Shown here: one piece after another, positions 8,118 to 15,685 of the stretch
Numbering within the stretch: the first letter of the stretch is position 1
How the letters are laid out: each line of letters starts with the position of its first letter
Source: Pseudomonadota bacterium
GTDB taxonomy: Bacteria > Pseudomonadota > Gammaproteobacteria > Steroidobacterales > Steroidobacteraceae
Assembly: GCA_023428645.1 (NCBI GenBank)
Contig: JAEYXD010000225.1
Span: forward strand, 1-25,081
Reading direction: 5' to 3'
Length of the DNA: 25,081 nt
The notes under the pieces: model-generated
Databases searched by the model: none
What the model was told of the DNA's origin: nothing
Seen by the model: only the letters and a program-made list of their open reading frames with translations
Position numbers and translations under genes: made by a program

Positions 8118-8321
8118 CTAGCGGACCACGATGCCAACGAGCAGCAACAGGATGAGTGCCGCGAGCACCGCGCCGATCAGCTTGCGGATGATGCGTGGCC
8201 CGGCCGCGGTGAGCGGCGCCGCAGGATGGATCTGCACGGCGGCGCCGTCGCGCGCTTCGAGGCGCAACTTGTGGACGTACGATTGCCGGCCGCGTGTCGT
8301 CGATCGTATGACTGCGCTCAT
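8118..8321 (-). CDS. small hypothetical protein with C-terminal membrane helix
   Basis: Protein of 67 residues: a basic N-terminus (R-S-T-T-R-G-R-Q), a short amphipathic stretch with L-R-L-E-A, a P-A-A-P-L-T-A-A-G-P hinge, then one strong hydrophobic segment (about residues 49-66) ending V-V-R. The purine-rich GAGGGTGGG just upstream of the ATG at 8321 is a good ribosome-binding site. The same ten bases (CTCGAGGGTG on the complement) precede the next gene downstream at 8000-8009. I do not recognise the family. It may be a tail-anchored single-pass inner-membrane protein. It lies alone between the AraC-type gene and the FAD-binding gene, all on the same strand. Confidence 0.55.
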   Translation of the reverse strand: MSAVIRSTTRGRQSYVHKLRLEARDGAAVQIHPAAPLTAAGPRIIRKLIGAVLAALILLLLVGIVVR

Positions 8322-8397
8322 GGTCCCACCCTCGAGGCTGCGCCGAGTCTAGGCCAGGCCAGGCGAATGATGCAGTACCAAAACGGTTACGAACCGA

Positions 8398-9348
8398 TCA
8401 GTCGTCGTAGGCGGCCGCGCGCTTGCCGAGCCGGTAGGCGCGCGGCGATTGGCCGGTGCTGCGGGTGAAGAAGCGGGAGAAATACGCAGGGTCGGGAAAG
8501 CCGCAGGAATCGGCGACGAGCGCGACGCTCATGTTCGTATACAGCAGGCTGCGCTTCGCTTCGAGCAGCCGGCGCGCATTCAACAGTGCGAGCGGCGAGC
8601 TGCCGCTCGTGCGCACGCACGCGATCCGCAGGCGCTCCTGGCTGATACACAGCTTGTTCGCGTAATCGGCGATGCTCCATGGAGCGCGGAAGTGGGACTC
8701 GACGAGCGCGCGATAACGCGAGGCGAGCTGCGAATCCGCGTTCGCTGGACGCGACGCTTTCGGCGCGAGCTCGAGCTTGCGGCGCAGTGCGGCGACCGCG
8801 ATCGTCGTCAGCCAGGATTCCGCGGCAGCCTTGCGCAGCGGCAAGTTGCCGCGAAACTCGGCGACCAACGCCTCGAACAATGCGCCGAGATTCGCGAGCG
8901 CGGACGCGGCGACCGGGAGCGTCGCGGCCTCTTCGAACACCGCCGCAAGCTCGGTGTGTTCCCGCGTGATTCGCGTCAGCAGCACGCCTGCGGCCGTGAC
9001 GATCCAGCCGTCGGTGCCGGGGTTGAAAGCGAAGCCGTGAACGCACGAGCGCGGCACGGTGATCAGCGTGTTCGGCCCGAAAACGCGCACGGCCGCTTCG
9101 GCGTGAAACTCACCGCCGCCCTTCAAAACGAGCAGCAGGTGATACAGATCGCGATGCGCGTGGGGTCGAATCGTCCAATCGTGGCGACGGCTGCGCTCGG
9201 CGATCGACTCGACGTGCAGGAAGCGCTCGTCGACGTCCTGGGCCGCCTCTCCATAGAGAAAGTACTGTGGAATGGCGCGCCGGGATTTCACGCCCGCACC
9301 GTACCTTCCCGGTTGGGAAAAGTCCAAGAACTGCTGGCTTTTTTCCAT
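8398..9348 (-). CDS. pobR: AraC-family regulator, PobR-like
   Basis: Transcription regulator of 316 residues, taken from the ATG at 9348 (M-E-K-S-Q-Q-F). The N-terminal half (about 15-150) is a cupin-like sensor with the R-P-H-A-H-R-D-L-Y-H-L-L motif and G-P-N-T-L-I-T-V-P. The C-terminal 100 residues are an AraC DNA-binding domain with two helix-turn-helix units: W-S-I-A-D-Y-A-N-K-L-C-I-S-Q-E-R-L and V-A-L-V-A-D-S-C-G-F-P-D-P-A-Y-F-S-R-F-F, ending G-Q-S-P-R-A-Y-R. It is divergent from pobA with 67 bases between starts, the usual arrangement for the activator that senses 4-hydroxybenzoate. The start lacks a strong ribosome-binding site, so an upstream start (up to 9438, overlapping pobA) cannot be excluded. 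The inducer is inferred from context. Confidence 0.82.
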   Translation of the reverse strand: MEKSQQFLDFSQPGRYGAGVKSRRAIPQYFLYGEAAQDVDERFLHVESIAERSRRHDWTIRPHAHRDLYHLLLVLKGGGEFHAEAAVRVFGPNTLITVPRSCVHGFAFNPGTDGWIVTAAGVLLTRITREHTELAAVFEEAATLPVAASALANLGALFEALVAEFRGNLPLRKAAAESWLTTIAVAALRRKLELAPKASRPANADSQLASRYRALVESHFRAPWSIADYANKLCISQERLRIACVRTSGSSPLALLNARRLLEAKRSLLYTNMSVALVADSCGFPDPAYFSRFFTRSTGQSPRAYRLGKRAAAYDD

Positions 9349-9415
9349 CGTCGCCGCGGCCGACAAGGGCGAGCATGCCCGCCATCGTCGGACAGCATCG
9401 GCGGCATCAGAGCGA

Positions 9416-10582
9416 ATGAAAACCCAGGTCGCGATCATCGGCGCAGGCCCGGCCGGGCTGTTGCTCGGCCAGCTGCTTCACCAGGCGGGTATCGACGCCG
9501 TGATTCTCGAGCAGAGAACGCCGGAGTATGTGCTCGGGCGCATTCGCGCCGGCGTGCTGGAGCAGGGCACCGTGCAGGTGCTCGATCTTGCGGGCGTGAG
9601 TGAGCGCTTGCATCGAGAAGCGTTGATTCACGATGGTGTCGAGATCGGCTTCAACGGCCAGCGACATCGCATCGCGCTGCAGGACCTCGTCGGCAAACCG
9701 GTCACCGTGTACGGCCAGACCGAGATCACGCGCGATCTGATGGCAGCGCGCGGCGCGTGCGGGGCCGTTTCGATCTACGAGGCGGAGTCGGTCACTTTGA
9801 ACGACGTCACGGGCCGACCGTCGGTCTCGTTCGTTCATCGCGGCGAACGGCGCGAGCTCGAATGTGATTTCATCGCCGGCTGTGATGGCTACCACGGCGT
9901 CGGGCGGCGCACGATTCCGACGGACAAGATCACGGTGTTCGAGCGGACGTATCCGTTCGGCTGGCTCGGCGTGCTCGCGGATGTGCCGCCGGCATGGGAC
10001 GAGCTGATCTACGCGAATTCGGAGCGCGGCTTCGCCCTTGCCAGCATGCGCTCCAAGACGCGCGTGCGCTGCTACGTGCAGTGCTCGCTCGACGACCATG
10101 TCGACGACTGGAGCGATGAGCGCTTCTGGGACGAATTCAAGCTGCGCATCGGCGAGGACGTCGCCGCCCGCATGACGACGGGGCCGTCGCTCGAGAAGAG
10201 CATTGCGCCGCTGCGCAGCTTCGTCGCGGAGCCGATGCGTTACGGCAAGCTGTTCCTCGCGGGCGATGCCGCGCACATCGTGCCGCCGACGGGTGCGAAG
10301 GGATTGAATCTCGCCGCGAGCGACGTGTTCTATCTGTACGAGGCGTTCCGCGATTTCTATCAGCAAGGCAGCGAACGCGGCATCGATGGTTATTCGGCGC
10401 GCGCCTTGCGCCGTGTCTGGAACGCCGTGCGTTTCTCCTGGTGGATGACGACTCAGCTGCATCACTTCCCTGGGCAGGATCGGTTCGCGAACCGAATCCA
10501 GGCGACGGAGTTGGAATATCTGTTCTCGTCGCCGGGGGCGCAGAAGGTGCTGGCGGAGAACTACGTGGGCTTGCCGCTCTAA
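9416..10582 (+). CDS. pobA: 4-hydroxybenzoate 3-monooxygenase
   Basis: FAD-dependent, NADPH-using hydroxylase of 388 residues that converts 4-hydroxybenzoate to protocatechuate. Motifs: Rossmann G-A-G-P-A-G (9-14), E-Q-R-T then G-R-I-R-A-G-V-L-E-Q-G near residues 41-52, the DG motif C-D-G-Y-H-G-V near 158, and the GD motif L-F-L-A-G-D-A-A-H-I-V-P-P-T-G. Counterparts of the known Pseudomonas active-site residues are visible two positions earlier: Tyr199, Ser210, Arg212, Tyr220, Pro291 and Tyr383. The residue before the substrate tyrosine is cysteine (R-C-Y) where Pseudomonas has Y-Y. The ATG at 9416 gives the usual family length; its ribosome-binding site is weak. No pca genes are in the window, so protocatechuate breakdown must be encoded elsewhere. 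Confidence 0.95.
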   Translation: MKTQVAIIGAGPAGLLLGQLLHQAGIDAVILEQRTPEYVLGRIRAGVLEQGTVQVLDLAGVSERLHREALIHDGVEIGFNGQRHRIALQDLVGKPVTVYGQTEITRDLMAARGACGAVSIYEAESVTLNDVTGRPSVSFVHRGERRELECDFIAGCDGYHGVGRRTIPTDKITVFERTYPFGWLGVLADVPPAWDELIYANSERGFALASMRSKTRVRCYVQCSLDDHVDDWSDERFWDEFKLRIGEDVAARMTTGPSLEKSIAPLRSFVAEPMRYGKLFLAGDAAHIVPPTGAKGLNLAASDVFYLYEAFRDFYQQGSERGIDGYSARALRRVWNAVRFSWWMTTQLHHFPGQDRFANRIQATELEYLFSSPGAQKVLAENYVGLPL

Positions 10583-10656
10583 AGGAACGTCGCGATTCGG
10601 AACTGAAGAACCCGCTGCGGCGTCACTGATCGTCCTTCAGGATATCGGAGAGTGCC

Positions 10657-11409
10657 GTGAGCTTGCGTACGTGCAGCAGTATTCCCTTGCTTCTTCTCGT
10701 GGCCGCTTGCGGCGGAGAAAACACGCCGTCGGCCGTGCAGGCGCCGGGGGCGGAGAAGTCGGCCAAGACGCAGGCGCTGGAAGCAGGTGCCGCTCTGCTG
10801 CAGGACAAGTCGCCGCTGCGCGCCCTCAACGCTTACGTCGATGGCTTTCATTTCTACAGCGGCAATCCGCAGGCGCAGGTGGAGGCGCATCACTACTGCG
10901 GGCATCTGAACGAGGAGCTCATTCAGTGCGTCATCTACGACGGTAACGACGACGACGCGAAGCTCATGGGCATCGAGTACATCGTGTCGCGCGAGCAGTT
11001 CGAGAAGCTGCCCGCCGAAGAGAAGCAGCTATGGCACAGCCACGTGCACGAGGTGCGGTCTGGATCGTTGATCGCGCCCGGTATCCCGCAGATCGCCGAG
11101 CGTGAATTGATGGAAGAACTGGCGGGCACGTACGGCAAGACGTGGCACACGTGGCATGCGGACCAGGGCGGCGGTCTGCCGACCGGCATCCCCATGCTGA
11201 TGATGGGTTTCACCGATGCGCACCCGGCCGATCCGGCGCTGGTCGCAGCGCGCGATCGCCGCTTCGAGGTCGACAGTGCCGAAAAGCGTGAGCAGCGCGC
11301 CGACATTCCGTATCCGCCGATCCATCCGGAGGCGGACGCGTGGCAGAAGGGCATCGTGCCGCAGCTGCAGCTCGAGGTGCAGCGCTCGGACTCGAGCGCA
11401 GCGCCCTAG
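10657..11409 (+). CDS. OBAP family (DUF1264) lipoprotein
   Basis: Protein of 250 residues starting with GTG at 10657, backed by GGAG (10647-10650) six bases upstream. A short signal ends in lipobox L-V-A-A-C, so it is a predicted lipoprotein. After a variable linker (about 20-50) the DUF1264/oil-body-associated-protein domain covers most of the rest: L-N-A-Y-V-D-G-F-H-F-Y, E-A-H-H-Y-C-G-H-L-N-E-E-L-x-Q-C-V-I-Y-D, L-M-G-I-E-Y-I-V-S, L-W-H-S-H-V-H-E-V-R-S-G, E-L-M-E-E-L-A-G-T-Y-G-K-T-W-H-T-W and G-I-P-M-L-M-M-G-F-T. The plant members are linked to oil bodies; the bacterial role is unknown. It lies 74 bases after pobA on the same strand, and its stop directly abuts the stop of the convergent DUF2269 gene. 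Confidence 0.85.
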   Translation: MSLRTCSSIPLLLLVAACGGENTPSAVQAPGAEKSAKTQALEAGAALLQDKSPLRALNAYVDGFHFYSGNPQAQVEAHHYCGHLNEELIQCVIYDGNDDDAKLMGIEYIVSREQFEKLPAEEKQLWHSHVHEVRSGSLIAPGIPQIAERELMEELAGTYGKTWHTWHADQGGGLPTGIPMLMMGFTDAHPADPALVAARDRRFEVDSAEKREQRADIPYPPIHPEADAWQKGIVPQLQLEVQRSDSSAAP

Positions 11410-11874
11410 TCACATCGGCTTTGCGACCATCAAATAGAACACGACGACGAGCGCGCCGAACGCGACGCAGCCGAGCGCGACCCACCATTTCAGGAACAGC
11501 CAGTATCGCGGCGGCAGCTCGGTGCGCGCCGCGGCCGCGGCTTGTGCCATGTCGCGCATCCTGATCTGCATCCACACGACCGGCAGCCACGCCGCGCCCG
11601 CGACGAAATACAGCACGATCGTCCAGAGGATCCATTTGCTCGTGAGCGGCAATCCCATCAGGTGGATCAGATAGAACCCCGTGAGCGGCTGCAGGACGAT
11701 CGTCGTCGTCGTGAACAGCCAATCCGCGATGACGACGAGCCGCACGACGCTTGCGATCGAGTGCACGTCCCGGCTCAGGCTCGTGAACAGCATGTAGTAC
11801 GCCGAGCCGATGCCGGTACCGAACAGCACGGTCGAGGAAAGAATGTGCAGCCACTTTACGATGAGGTATTCCAT
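11410..11874 (-). CDS. DUF2269 family membrane protein
   Basis: Integral membrane protein of 154 residues with four predicted helices. It opens Y-L-I-V-K-W-L-H-I-L-S-S-T-V-L-F-G-T-G, typical of DUF2269, with a conserved histidine in helix 1. Other family features are A-D-W-L-F-T-T-T-T, Q-P-L-T-G-F-Y-L-I near residue 65, and the loop before the last helix with R-Y-W-L-F-L-K-W-W. DUF2269 function is not established. The gene lies downstream of the SDR-DoxX fusion on the same strand, separated by 68 bases that hold a hairpin repeat. The only purine-rich motif upstream of its ATG (GAAGG) is about 13 bases away, so translation initiation may be weak. Confidence 0.85.
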   Translation of the reverse strand: MEYLIVKWLHILSSTVLFGTGIGSAYYMLFTSLSRDVHSIASVVRLVVIADWLFTTTTIVLQPLTGFYLIHLMGLPLTSKWILWTIVLYFVAGAAWLPVVWMQIRMRDMAQAAAAARTELPPRYWLFLKWWVALGCVAFGALVVVFYLMVAKPM

Positions 11875-11899
11875 AAATTTAAAAACGCCTTCAACGAAC

Positions 11900-11942
11900 T
11901 CCCCCTCCCCGCGCAGCGGGGGAGGGTTAGGGGAGGGGGCTC
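11900..11942. repeat. dispersed C/G-rich hairpin repeat, copy 1
   Basis: The block is C-rich on the left and G-rich on the right. CCCTCCCCGC (11903-11912) pairs with GCGGGGGAGGG (11916-11926) leaving one bulged G, loop GCA. The tail GTTAGGGGAGGGGGCTC follows. It shares GCGGGGGAGGGTTAGGG and a G-run ending in CTC with the second copy at 23709-23749. It lies between the SDR-DoxX stop and the DUF2269 gene. REP-like interspersed repeats of this kind are common in proteobacterial genomes. Confidence 0.75.
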
Positions 11943-13232
11943 TTAAAATCTACCAACACGGCGCTCTGCAGGCGCGTCATTGGCATCCCCCACCACATAC
12001 AAAAAGTACAGCGCAGCGAGCATCGGCAGGTTCTTGAGCAACGGCCCGTACGGATGCAGCCAGAATTCCGGCAACCTCACGGTAATGATGAGCGTGTAAA
12101 TCAGGATCAGCGCGATCTGCGCCAGCCATAACCAGCGCTGACGCACGATCAAGGTTGCGACTCCCAAGGCCAGATCGAGACCGGCCGCGCCATACAACAT
12201 GAGAGGCGCGAGACTCGCGGGCACGCCCGTTCGATACAGCAGCTCGAAGCTTGCCTCACGGGGAAACAAGCCCAGCGAAACGATGCCGGTCCAGATCCAC
12301 ACGACCGCGATCGAAAAGCGCAGCAGCGGCAGCAGCCACGTGAGCTGCGCGCTGCGCGTGATCGGGGTGCGGATGTCGTCCTCGACGAATGTCGCGACCT
12401 CGCGCGGCGCGTGGCCGAGCAGGCGCGTGGTCGCCGTCGGGTCCGCGACATTGCCGGCTTCGAGCATTGCGAGCGTCTCGCGATCCAGCAGCGAGCGCGG
12501 CGACAGCTCGGCGATACGCGCGCCGAGCCGCATCAGCGACATCGGCAGGGGTATGACTGGCGCGCGCGCCAGGCCCATGGCGGCGCGCAGTTCGAGCAGC
12601 ATGTCGCGATAGCGCATCGAGCGCGGCCCGACCAGCGCGATCTTTGCGCGGCTTGCGAGTGGCTCGCGACAGAGCGTGGCGATCACGGCGACGAGATCCT
12701 CGATGTGAATGGGCTGCACGAGTTGCTCGCCGCGACCCGGAACCCCGATGACCGGCAGCGAGGCGAGTGTCGTGAACATCGTCGCGCTCGACCCGCCTTC
12801 GCCATACACGAGCGACGGCTGCACGATCGTGTAATCGAGCGGCAACGATGCGAGAAACTCATCGGCCGCATGTTTGCTGCGAAAGTAGCGGCTCGCTCCG
12901 CCGTCGGCACCGAGCGCCGAGATCTGTATGACGCGCTTGACGCCGGTGCGAGCGCACGCCTCGAACAATGCCTGCGGTGCGCGCGTGTGCACGGCCGCGA
13001 ACGTCTGCGCGCCGGACTCGCGCAGAATGCCGACGGCATTGATGACGACGTCGACGCCTGCCAGCCGCGGCACCCAGACCGCCGCGTCGAGGTCGTGCGC
13101 GAAGTCGCCGCGAATCGCGTCGGATCCGGTGGCCGTACGGCTCACTTCGATGACGCGATGTCCCGCCGCGCGCAGGGCGCTCGCGAGATGTCGCCCGATG
13201 AAACCCGTGGCGCCCGTGATGAGGATGTTCAT
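11943..13232 (-). CDS. SDR/NAD(P)-binding epimerase-like protein fused to a DoxX-like membrane domain
   Basis: Protein of 429 residues in two parts. Residues 1 to about 285 are an atypical short-chain dehydrogenase of the NDUFA9-like group: G-A-T-G-F-I-G (7-13), N-A-V-G-I-L near 65, Y-F-R-S-K as the Y-x-x-x-K motif near 117, and V-Q-P-S-L-V-Y-G. Residues from about 295 form a DoxX-like domain with four hydrophobic helices (W-L-L-P-L-L-R-F-S-I-A-V-V-W-I, Y-G-A-A-G-L-D-L-A-L-G, and others). The fusion suggests a membrane-tethered NAD(P)-binding protein; the substrate is unknown. An ATG at 13232 and a Rossmann motif right after it fix the start. The stop codon TAA abuts a C/G-rich hairpin repeat, with a DUF2269 gene beyond. 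Confidence 0.88.
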   Translation of the reverse strand: MNILITGATGFIGRHLASALRAAGHRVIEVSRTATGSDAIRGDFAHDLDAAVWVPRLAGVDVVINAVGILRESGAQTFAAVHTRAPQALFEACARTGVKRVIQISALGADGGASRYFRSKHAADEFLASLPLDYTIVQPSLVYGEGGSSATMFTTLASLPVIGVPGRGEQLVQPIHIEDLVAVIATLCREPLASRAKIALVGPRSMRYRDMLLELRAAMGLARAPVIPLPMSLMRLGARIAELSPRSLLDRETLAMLEAGNVADPTATTRLLGHAPREVATFVEDDIRTPITRSAQLTWLLPLLRFSIAVVWIWTGIVSLGLFPREASFELLYRTGVPASLAPLMLYGAAGLDLALGVATLIVRQRWLWLAQIALILIYTLIITVRLPEFWLHPYGPLLKNLPMLAALYFLYVVGDANDAPAERRVGRF

Positions 13233-13359
13233 GTGGAGAATCGCTCGCTCGGCTCGAAGTCGCGTGGGCGATTATCCGCGCGATTCGGAACTGCGCGACG
13301 GTGCCGAAGCGTTTTCTTTTTTTCAGTCATTTCTCGGTTTCGTGATTCGCGAGAAACGC

Positions 13360-13899
13360 ATGATGTTCCGTCGTGAGAAGCGCGTCGTGCGGCTGACGTG
13401 CAAAGACGCGTGCATCTCGGGTTCGAATGCAGCCGTGCTGTCCGGCGTCGTGCTCTCCCTCTGCAGCAAGATCGAGGAGGGCAGTGCCGCGGGGGCGCTG
13501 AACGGTCCGAGCCAATGGATCTGGGGCGAGCACGAGGCGTACACGCGGCGTGCGACGGCGCGACATACGCTCGTCGGCTACACGATTCATCACGCCTCGT
13601 CGATGCTCTGGGCGCTCGCGTATGAGCATGCCTTCGGACGTTGCCGCTCACGCGCGTTGGCGCGCGTACCCGTACCGCAAATTCTCGCGGAGGCCGCGGT
13701 CACGGCGGCCGTCGCGTACTGCGTGGACTATTACGTCGCGCCGCGGCGATTGCGGCCGGGCTTCAGGAAGCACCTCGGGTCGGGCGGAATGTTCGCCAGC
13801 TATGCGGCATTCGGCCTCGGTCTCGCGCTGACGACGCTGGCGAAGCGGCGTACCGCGCGGGTCAGCGCTTCGGCGGCGCCGTCGAGCCGCGCACGATGA
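13360..13899 (+). CDS. conserved membrane protein of unknown function (paralogue of the gene at 17434-17955)
   Basis: Protein of 179 residues. I take ATG 13360 (a second ATG follows at once); the ribosome-binding site is poor. The start is supported by alignment with the paralogue at 17434-17955: a hydrophobic helix (about 18-35), then N-G-P-S-Q-W-I-W-G (48-56), R-H-T-L-V-G-Y, I-H-H-A-S-S-M-L-W-A, a second helix, and V-D-Y-Y-V-A-P-R-R-L-R-P-G-F-x-x-H-L. These conserved Trp, His and Arg/Pro-Gly-Phe blocks are shared between the two copies. I do not recognise a named family. Three to four membrane helices are likely. Its 3' end overlaps the convergent LacI-type gene by 38 bases. Confidence 0.8.
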   Translation: MMFRREKRVVRLTCKDACISGSNAAVLSGVVLSLCSKIEEGSAAGALNGPSQWIWGEHEAYTRRATARHTLVGYTIHHASSMLWALAYEHAFGRCRSRALARVPVPQILAEAAVTAAVAYCVDYYVAPRRLRPGFRKHLGSGGMFASYAAFGLGLALTTLAKRRTARVSASAAPSSRAR

Positions 13900-14926
13900 G
13901 CTTCGGCCGCAAGGTCATCATGACGGCGTCGCTCGCGGGATCTTCCAGCCGGCGCAGCATGAGCGATGCCGCTTCCGTGCCCATCTGCCGGAAGTTGATG
14001 CGCACCGTCGTGAGCGGCGGATCGATCATGTCGACGAGCGGCATGTCGTTGTGGCCGATCACCGAGACATCGTCGGGGCAGCGGCGTCCCGATGCCTTGA
14101 TGACGTCCAGGCAGCCGATCGCGAGCAGATCGTTCGCGGCGATGATGGCCGTCGTGTCCGGCGCGATCGAGAAAATCTCCTGAGTGCCCGTCACTCCCTC
14201 GTCGCGTGTGTAAACCTTGCAGCGAACCATGGCGCTCGGCGTCAGGTCGTGGTCGCGCATCGCGGCGAAAAAACCTTCGCGACGTAGCGCGCCCGTCGAC
14301 ATATCGGCCGGCCCGCCGAGGTGCGCGATGCGGCGATGACCGAGTTCCACGGCGTGCCGCACGGCCGCCGCCATGCTGGCGAAGTCGTCATTGATGACGG
14401 ATGAGATACGTGGGTCCTGCTCCGTGCGGCTCACCATCACGAGCGGCACGCCGGACTCGAGGCAGAAATCGATGAGCCCGTGATAACGCCGCGCGGTCGT
14501 GAGGATCATGCCGTCGATCTGGCGCGCGGACATCTGCTCGATCAACGTCGTCTTGCGCGGATAGTCGCTCTCCGCGTGCGCGACGAGCGTGGAGTAGTGC
14601 CGTGTCGCGAGCGTCGCCTCGATCGCCTGAACGAGCACCGGAAACGTCGCGTTCGAGATGTCGGGCAAGACGACGCCGACCGTCATCGACACACGTGTGC
14701 GCAGGCCCATCGTCAGTCGATTCGGGCGATAGTCGAGTGCCTTGGCCGCTTCCGTGATGCGATCGACGAGTTCGCGCGCGACCAGGTCGCGGGTCGCTGG
14801 ATTCAGCGCGCGCGACACCGTCGACACGTGAACCCCCACTTGTTCCGCGATGTCCTTCAGAGTGGCGCGCTGCTCATGCACACGCGATTCTCGCCGGCCC
14901 GGCTGCAACTCACTGCTCGCTGACAC
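13862..14926 (-). CDS. LacI-family transcriptional regulator
   Basis: Repressor-type protein of 354 residues. The LacI helix-turn-helix is at about residues 22-42: T-L-K-D-I-A-E-Q-V-G-V-H-V-S-T-V-S-R-A-L. The hinge has Y-R-P-N-R-L. From about residue 75 a periplasmic-binding-protein-like effector domain follows: V-G-V-V-L-P-D-I-S-N, Q-I-D-G-M-I-L-T, H-R-R-I-A-H-L-G-G near residue 205, A-I-I-A-A-N-D-L-L-A-I-G-C and D-V-S-V-I-G-H-N-D. The start is GTG at 14926 with GGGGGA upstream; a GTG at 14881 (V-H-E-Q-R) is also possible because residues 1-15 lie outside the domain. No sugar genes adjoin it, so its target and ligand are unknown. Palindromic sites in its upstream region suggest self-regulation. 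Confidence 0.92.
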   Translation of the reverse strand: MSASSELQPGRRESRVHEQRATLKDIAEQVGVHVSTVSRALNPATRDLVARELVDRITEAAKALDYRPNRLTMGLRTRVSMTVGVVLPDISNATFPVLVQAIEATLATRHYSTLVAHAESDYPRKTTLIEQMSARQIDGMILTTARRYHGLIDFCLESGVPLVMVSRTEQDPRISSVINDDFASMAAAVRHAVELGHRRIAHLGGPADMSTGALRREGFFAAMRDHDLTPSAMVRCKVYTRDEGVTGTQEIFSIAPDTTAIIAANDLLAIGCLDVIKASGRRCPDDVSVIGHNDMPLVDMIDPPLTTVRINFRQMGTEAASLMLRRLEDPASDAVMMTLRPKLIVRGSTAPPKR

Positions 14927-15235
14927 GGATCCCCCTAACTCTTTTTATTTGCAAGTAGTTAGATCCATCGCCTGCAAATTTGCAAGAAAAAAATGCCTCA
15001 CCGAGGTGCAGGCGTGCGCTAACCTCGCACAACTACTTACGACACGGGCGGGCCGCGCGGCTCCCCTTTGCATTGTCATCCGCAAACCGGTTGTGCGGTC
15101 GCAAAAGCTGGCCCGGGTTGTTGCTCAATTGCGTGCTACCGCTGACCCAGATGATCTTTGCCGGTGTCGGATCGCGCTCGGTACGAGCGTCTTGTAGAGC
15201 GAAGCGCGGCCGAACGCCGCTATCAGGAGATTTCG
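14927..15235. promoter_or_regulatory. 309-base intergenic region between divergent LacI-type and VOC genes
   Basis: No convincing gene in either direction. Bases 14940-15000 are unusually A/T-rich for this window and contain the palindrome TGCAAATTTGCA (14973-14984) and two TTTGCAAG direct repeats (14948-14955 and 14979-14986). Bases 15001-15220 return to high GC. A near-palindrome with core AACCGGTT lies at 15080-15098 (one extra base breaks its symmetry). The AGGAGA ribosome-binding site of the VOC gene is at 15225-15230. I could not place a sigma-70 promoter confidently. Confidence 0.6.
14948..14986. promoter_or_regulatory. candidate LacI-type operators
   Basis: A perfect 12-base palindrome, TGCAAATTTGCA (14973-14984), overlaps one copy of the octamer TTTGCAAG (14979-14986). 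A second copy lies at 14948-14955. The copies are 31 bases apart, close to three helical turns, within 50 bases of the LacI-type start codon. LacI-family proteins bind such palindromes, so autoregulation is likely. Which protein binds is inference. Confidence 0.45.
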
Positions 15236-15661
15236 ATGAGCGCAGCCGAGAGTGACAGTCCCGCGATCAAGCCTGCCCCCACGCGTGGCGGCCTGATTCC
15301 CTATCTGACGGTCGATGGCGCCAGCAAGGCCGCCGACTTCTACATCCGTGCCTTCGGCGCCGAAGAGGCGATGCGAGTGCCTCCCGACGAGAAGGGCCGC
15401 ACGATGCATATCCATTTGTACGTGAACGGCACCTCGCTCATGCTGAGCGATGCGTATCCGGAGTACGGCCATCCGCTCGAAAAGCCGCAATCCTTCAATC
15501 TCACGTTGCAGGTCGACGACATCGACGCCTGGTGGCAGCGGGCCGTCGATGCGGGCGCGACCGTCGTCACGCCGGTCGAACGGATGTTCTGGGGCGATCG
15601 TTACGGACAGCTGCGCGACCCGTTCGGTGTGATGTGGGCGATGAACGAGCCGGCGAAATAG
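15236..15661 (+). CDS. VOC (glyoxalase/bleomycin resistance-like) protein, PhnB-like
   Basis: Cytoplasmic protein of 141 residues, start ATG 15236 with AGGAGA (15225-15230) five bases upstream. It has the paired beta-alpha-beta-beta-beta modules of the vicinal-oxygen-chelate fold: I-P-Y-L-T-V-D-G-A-S-K-A-A-D-F-Y-I-R-A-F-G-A near residues 22-42, then M-H-I-H-L-Y-V-N-G near 58, the second module from V-D-D-I-D-A-W-W, and W-G-D-R-Y-G-Q-L-R-D-P-F-G-V-M-W near 122-136. The W-G-D-R-x-G-x-x-x-D-P-F-G block is typical of PhnB/YdcJ-like VOC proteins. Metal and substrate cannot be told from sequence. It lies 66 bases upstream of corA on the same strand; the gap holds a hairpin. Confidence 0.88.
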   Translation: MSAAESDSPAIKPAPTRGGLIPYLTVDGASKAADFYIRAFGAEEAMRVPPDEKGRTMHIHLYVNGTSLMLSDAYPEYGHPLEKPQSFNLTLQVDDIDAWWQRAVDAGATVVTPVERMFWGDRYGQLRDPFGVMWAMNEPAK

Positions 15662-15685
15662 CGCCGCCTCTTTCGCGTCAGGCCT

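Noticed and set aside
8449..9603. 384-residue plus-strand frame across the AraC-type gene and the start of pobA
   Set aside because: The AraC helix-turn-helix on the other strand and the PobA Rossmann motif in another frame explain this stretch.
13312..13324. T-rich tract TTTTCTTTTTTTC as a terminator
   Set aside because: No GC-rich stem precedes it on the plus strand, and it lies in the gap between two divergent gene starts, so it is more likely promoter sequence.
15080..15098. Near-palindrome with core AACCGGTT as a second LacI operator
   Set aside because: One extra base breaks the symmetry, and the sequence does not resemble the TGCAAATTTGCA site, so chance is likely.
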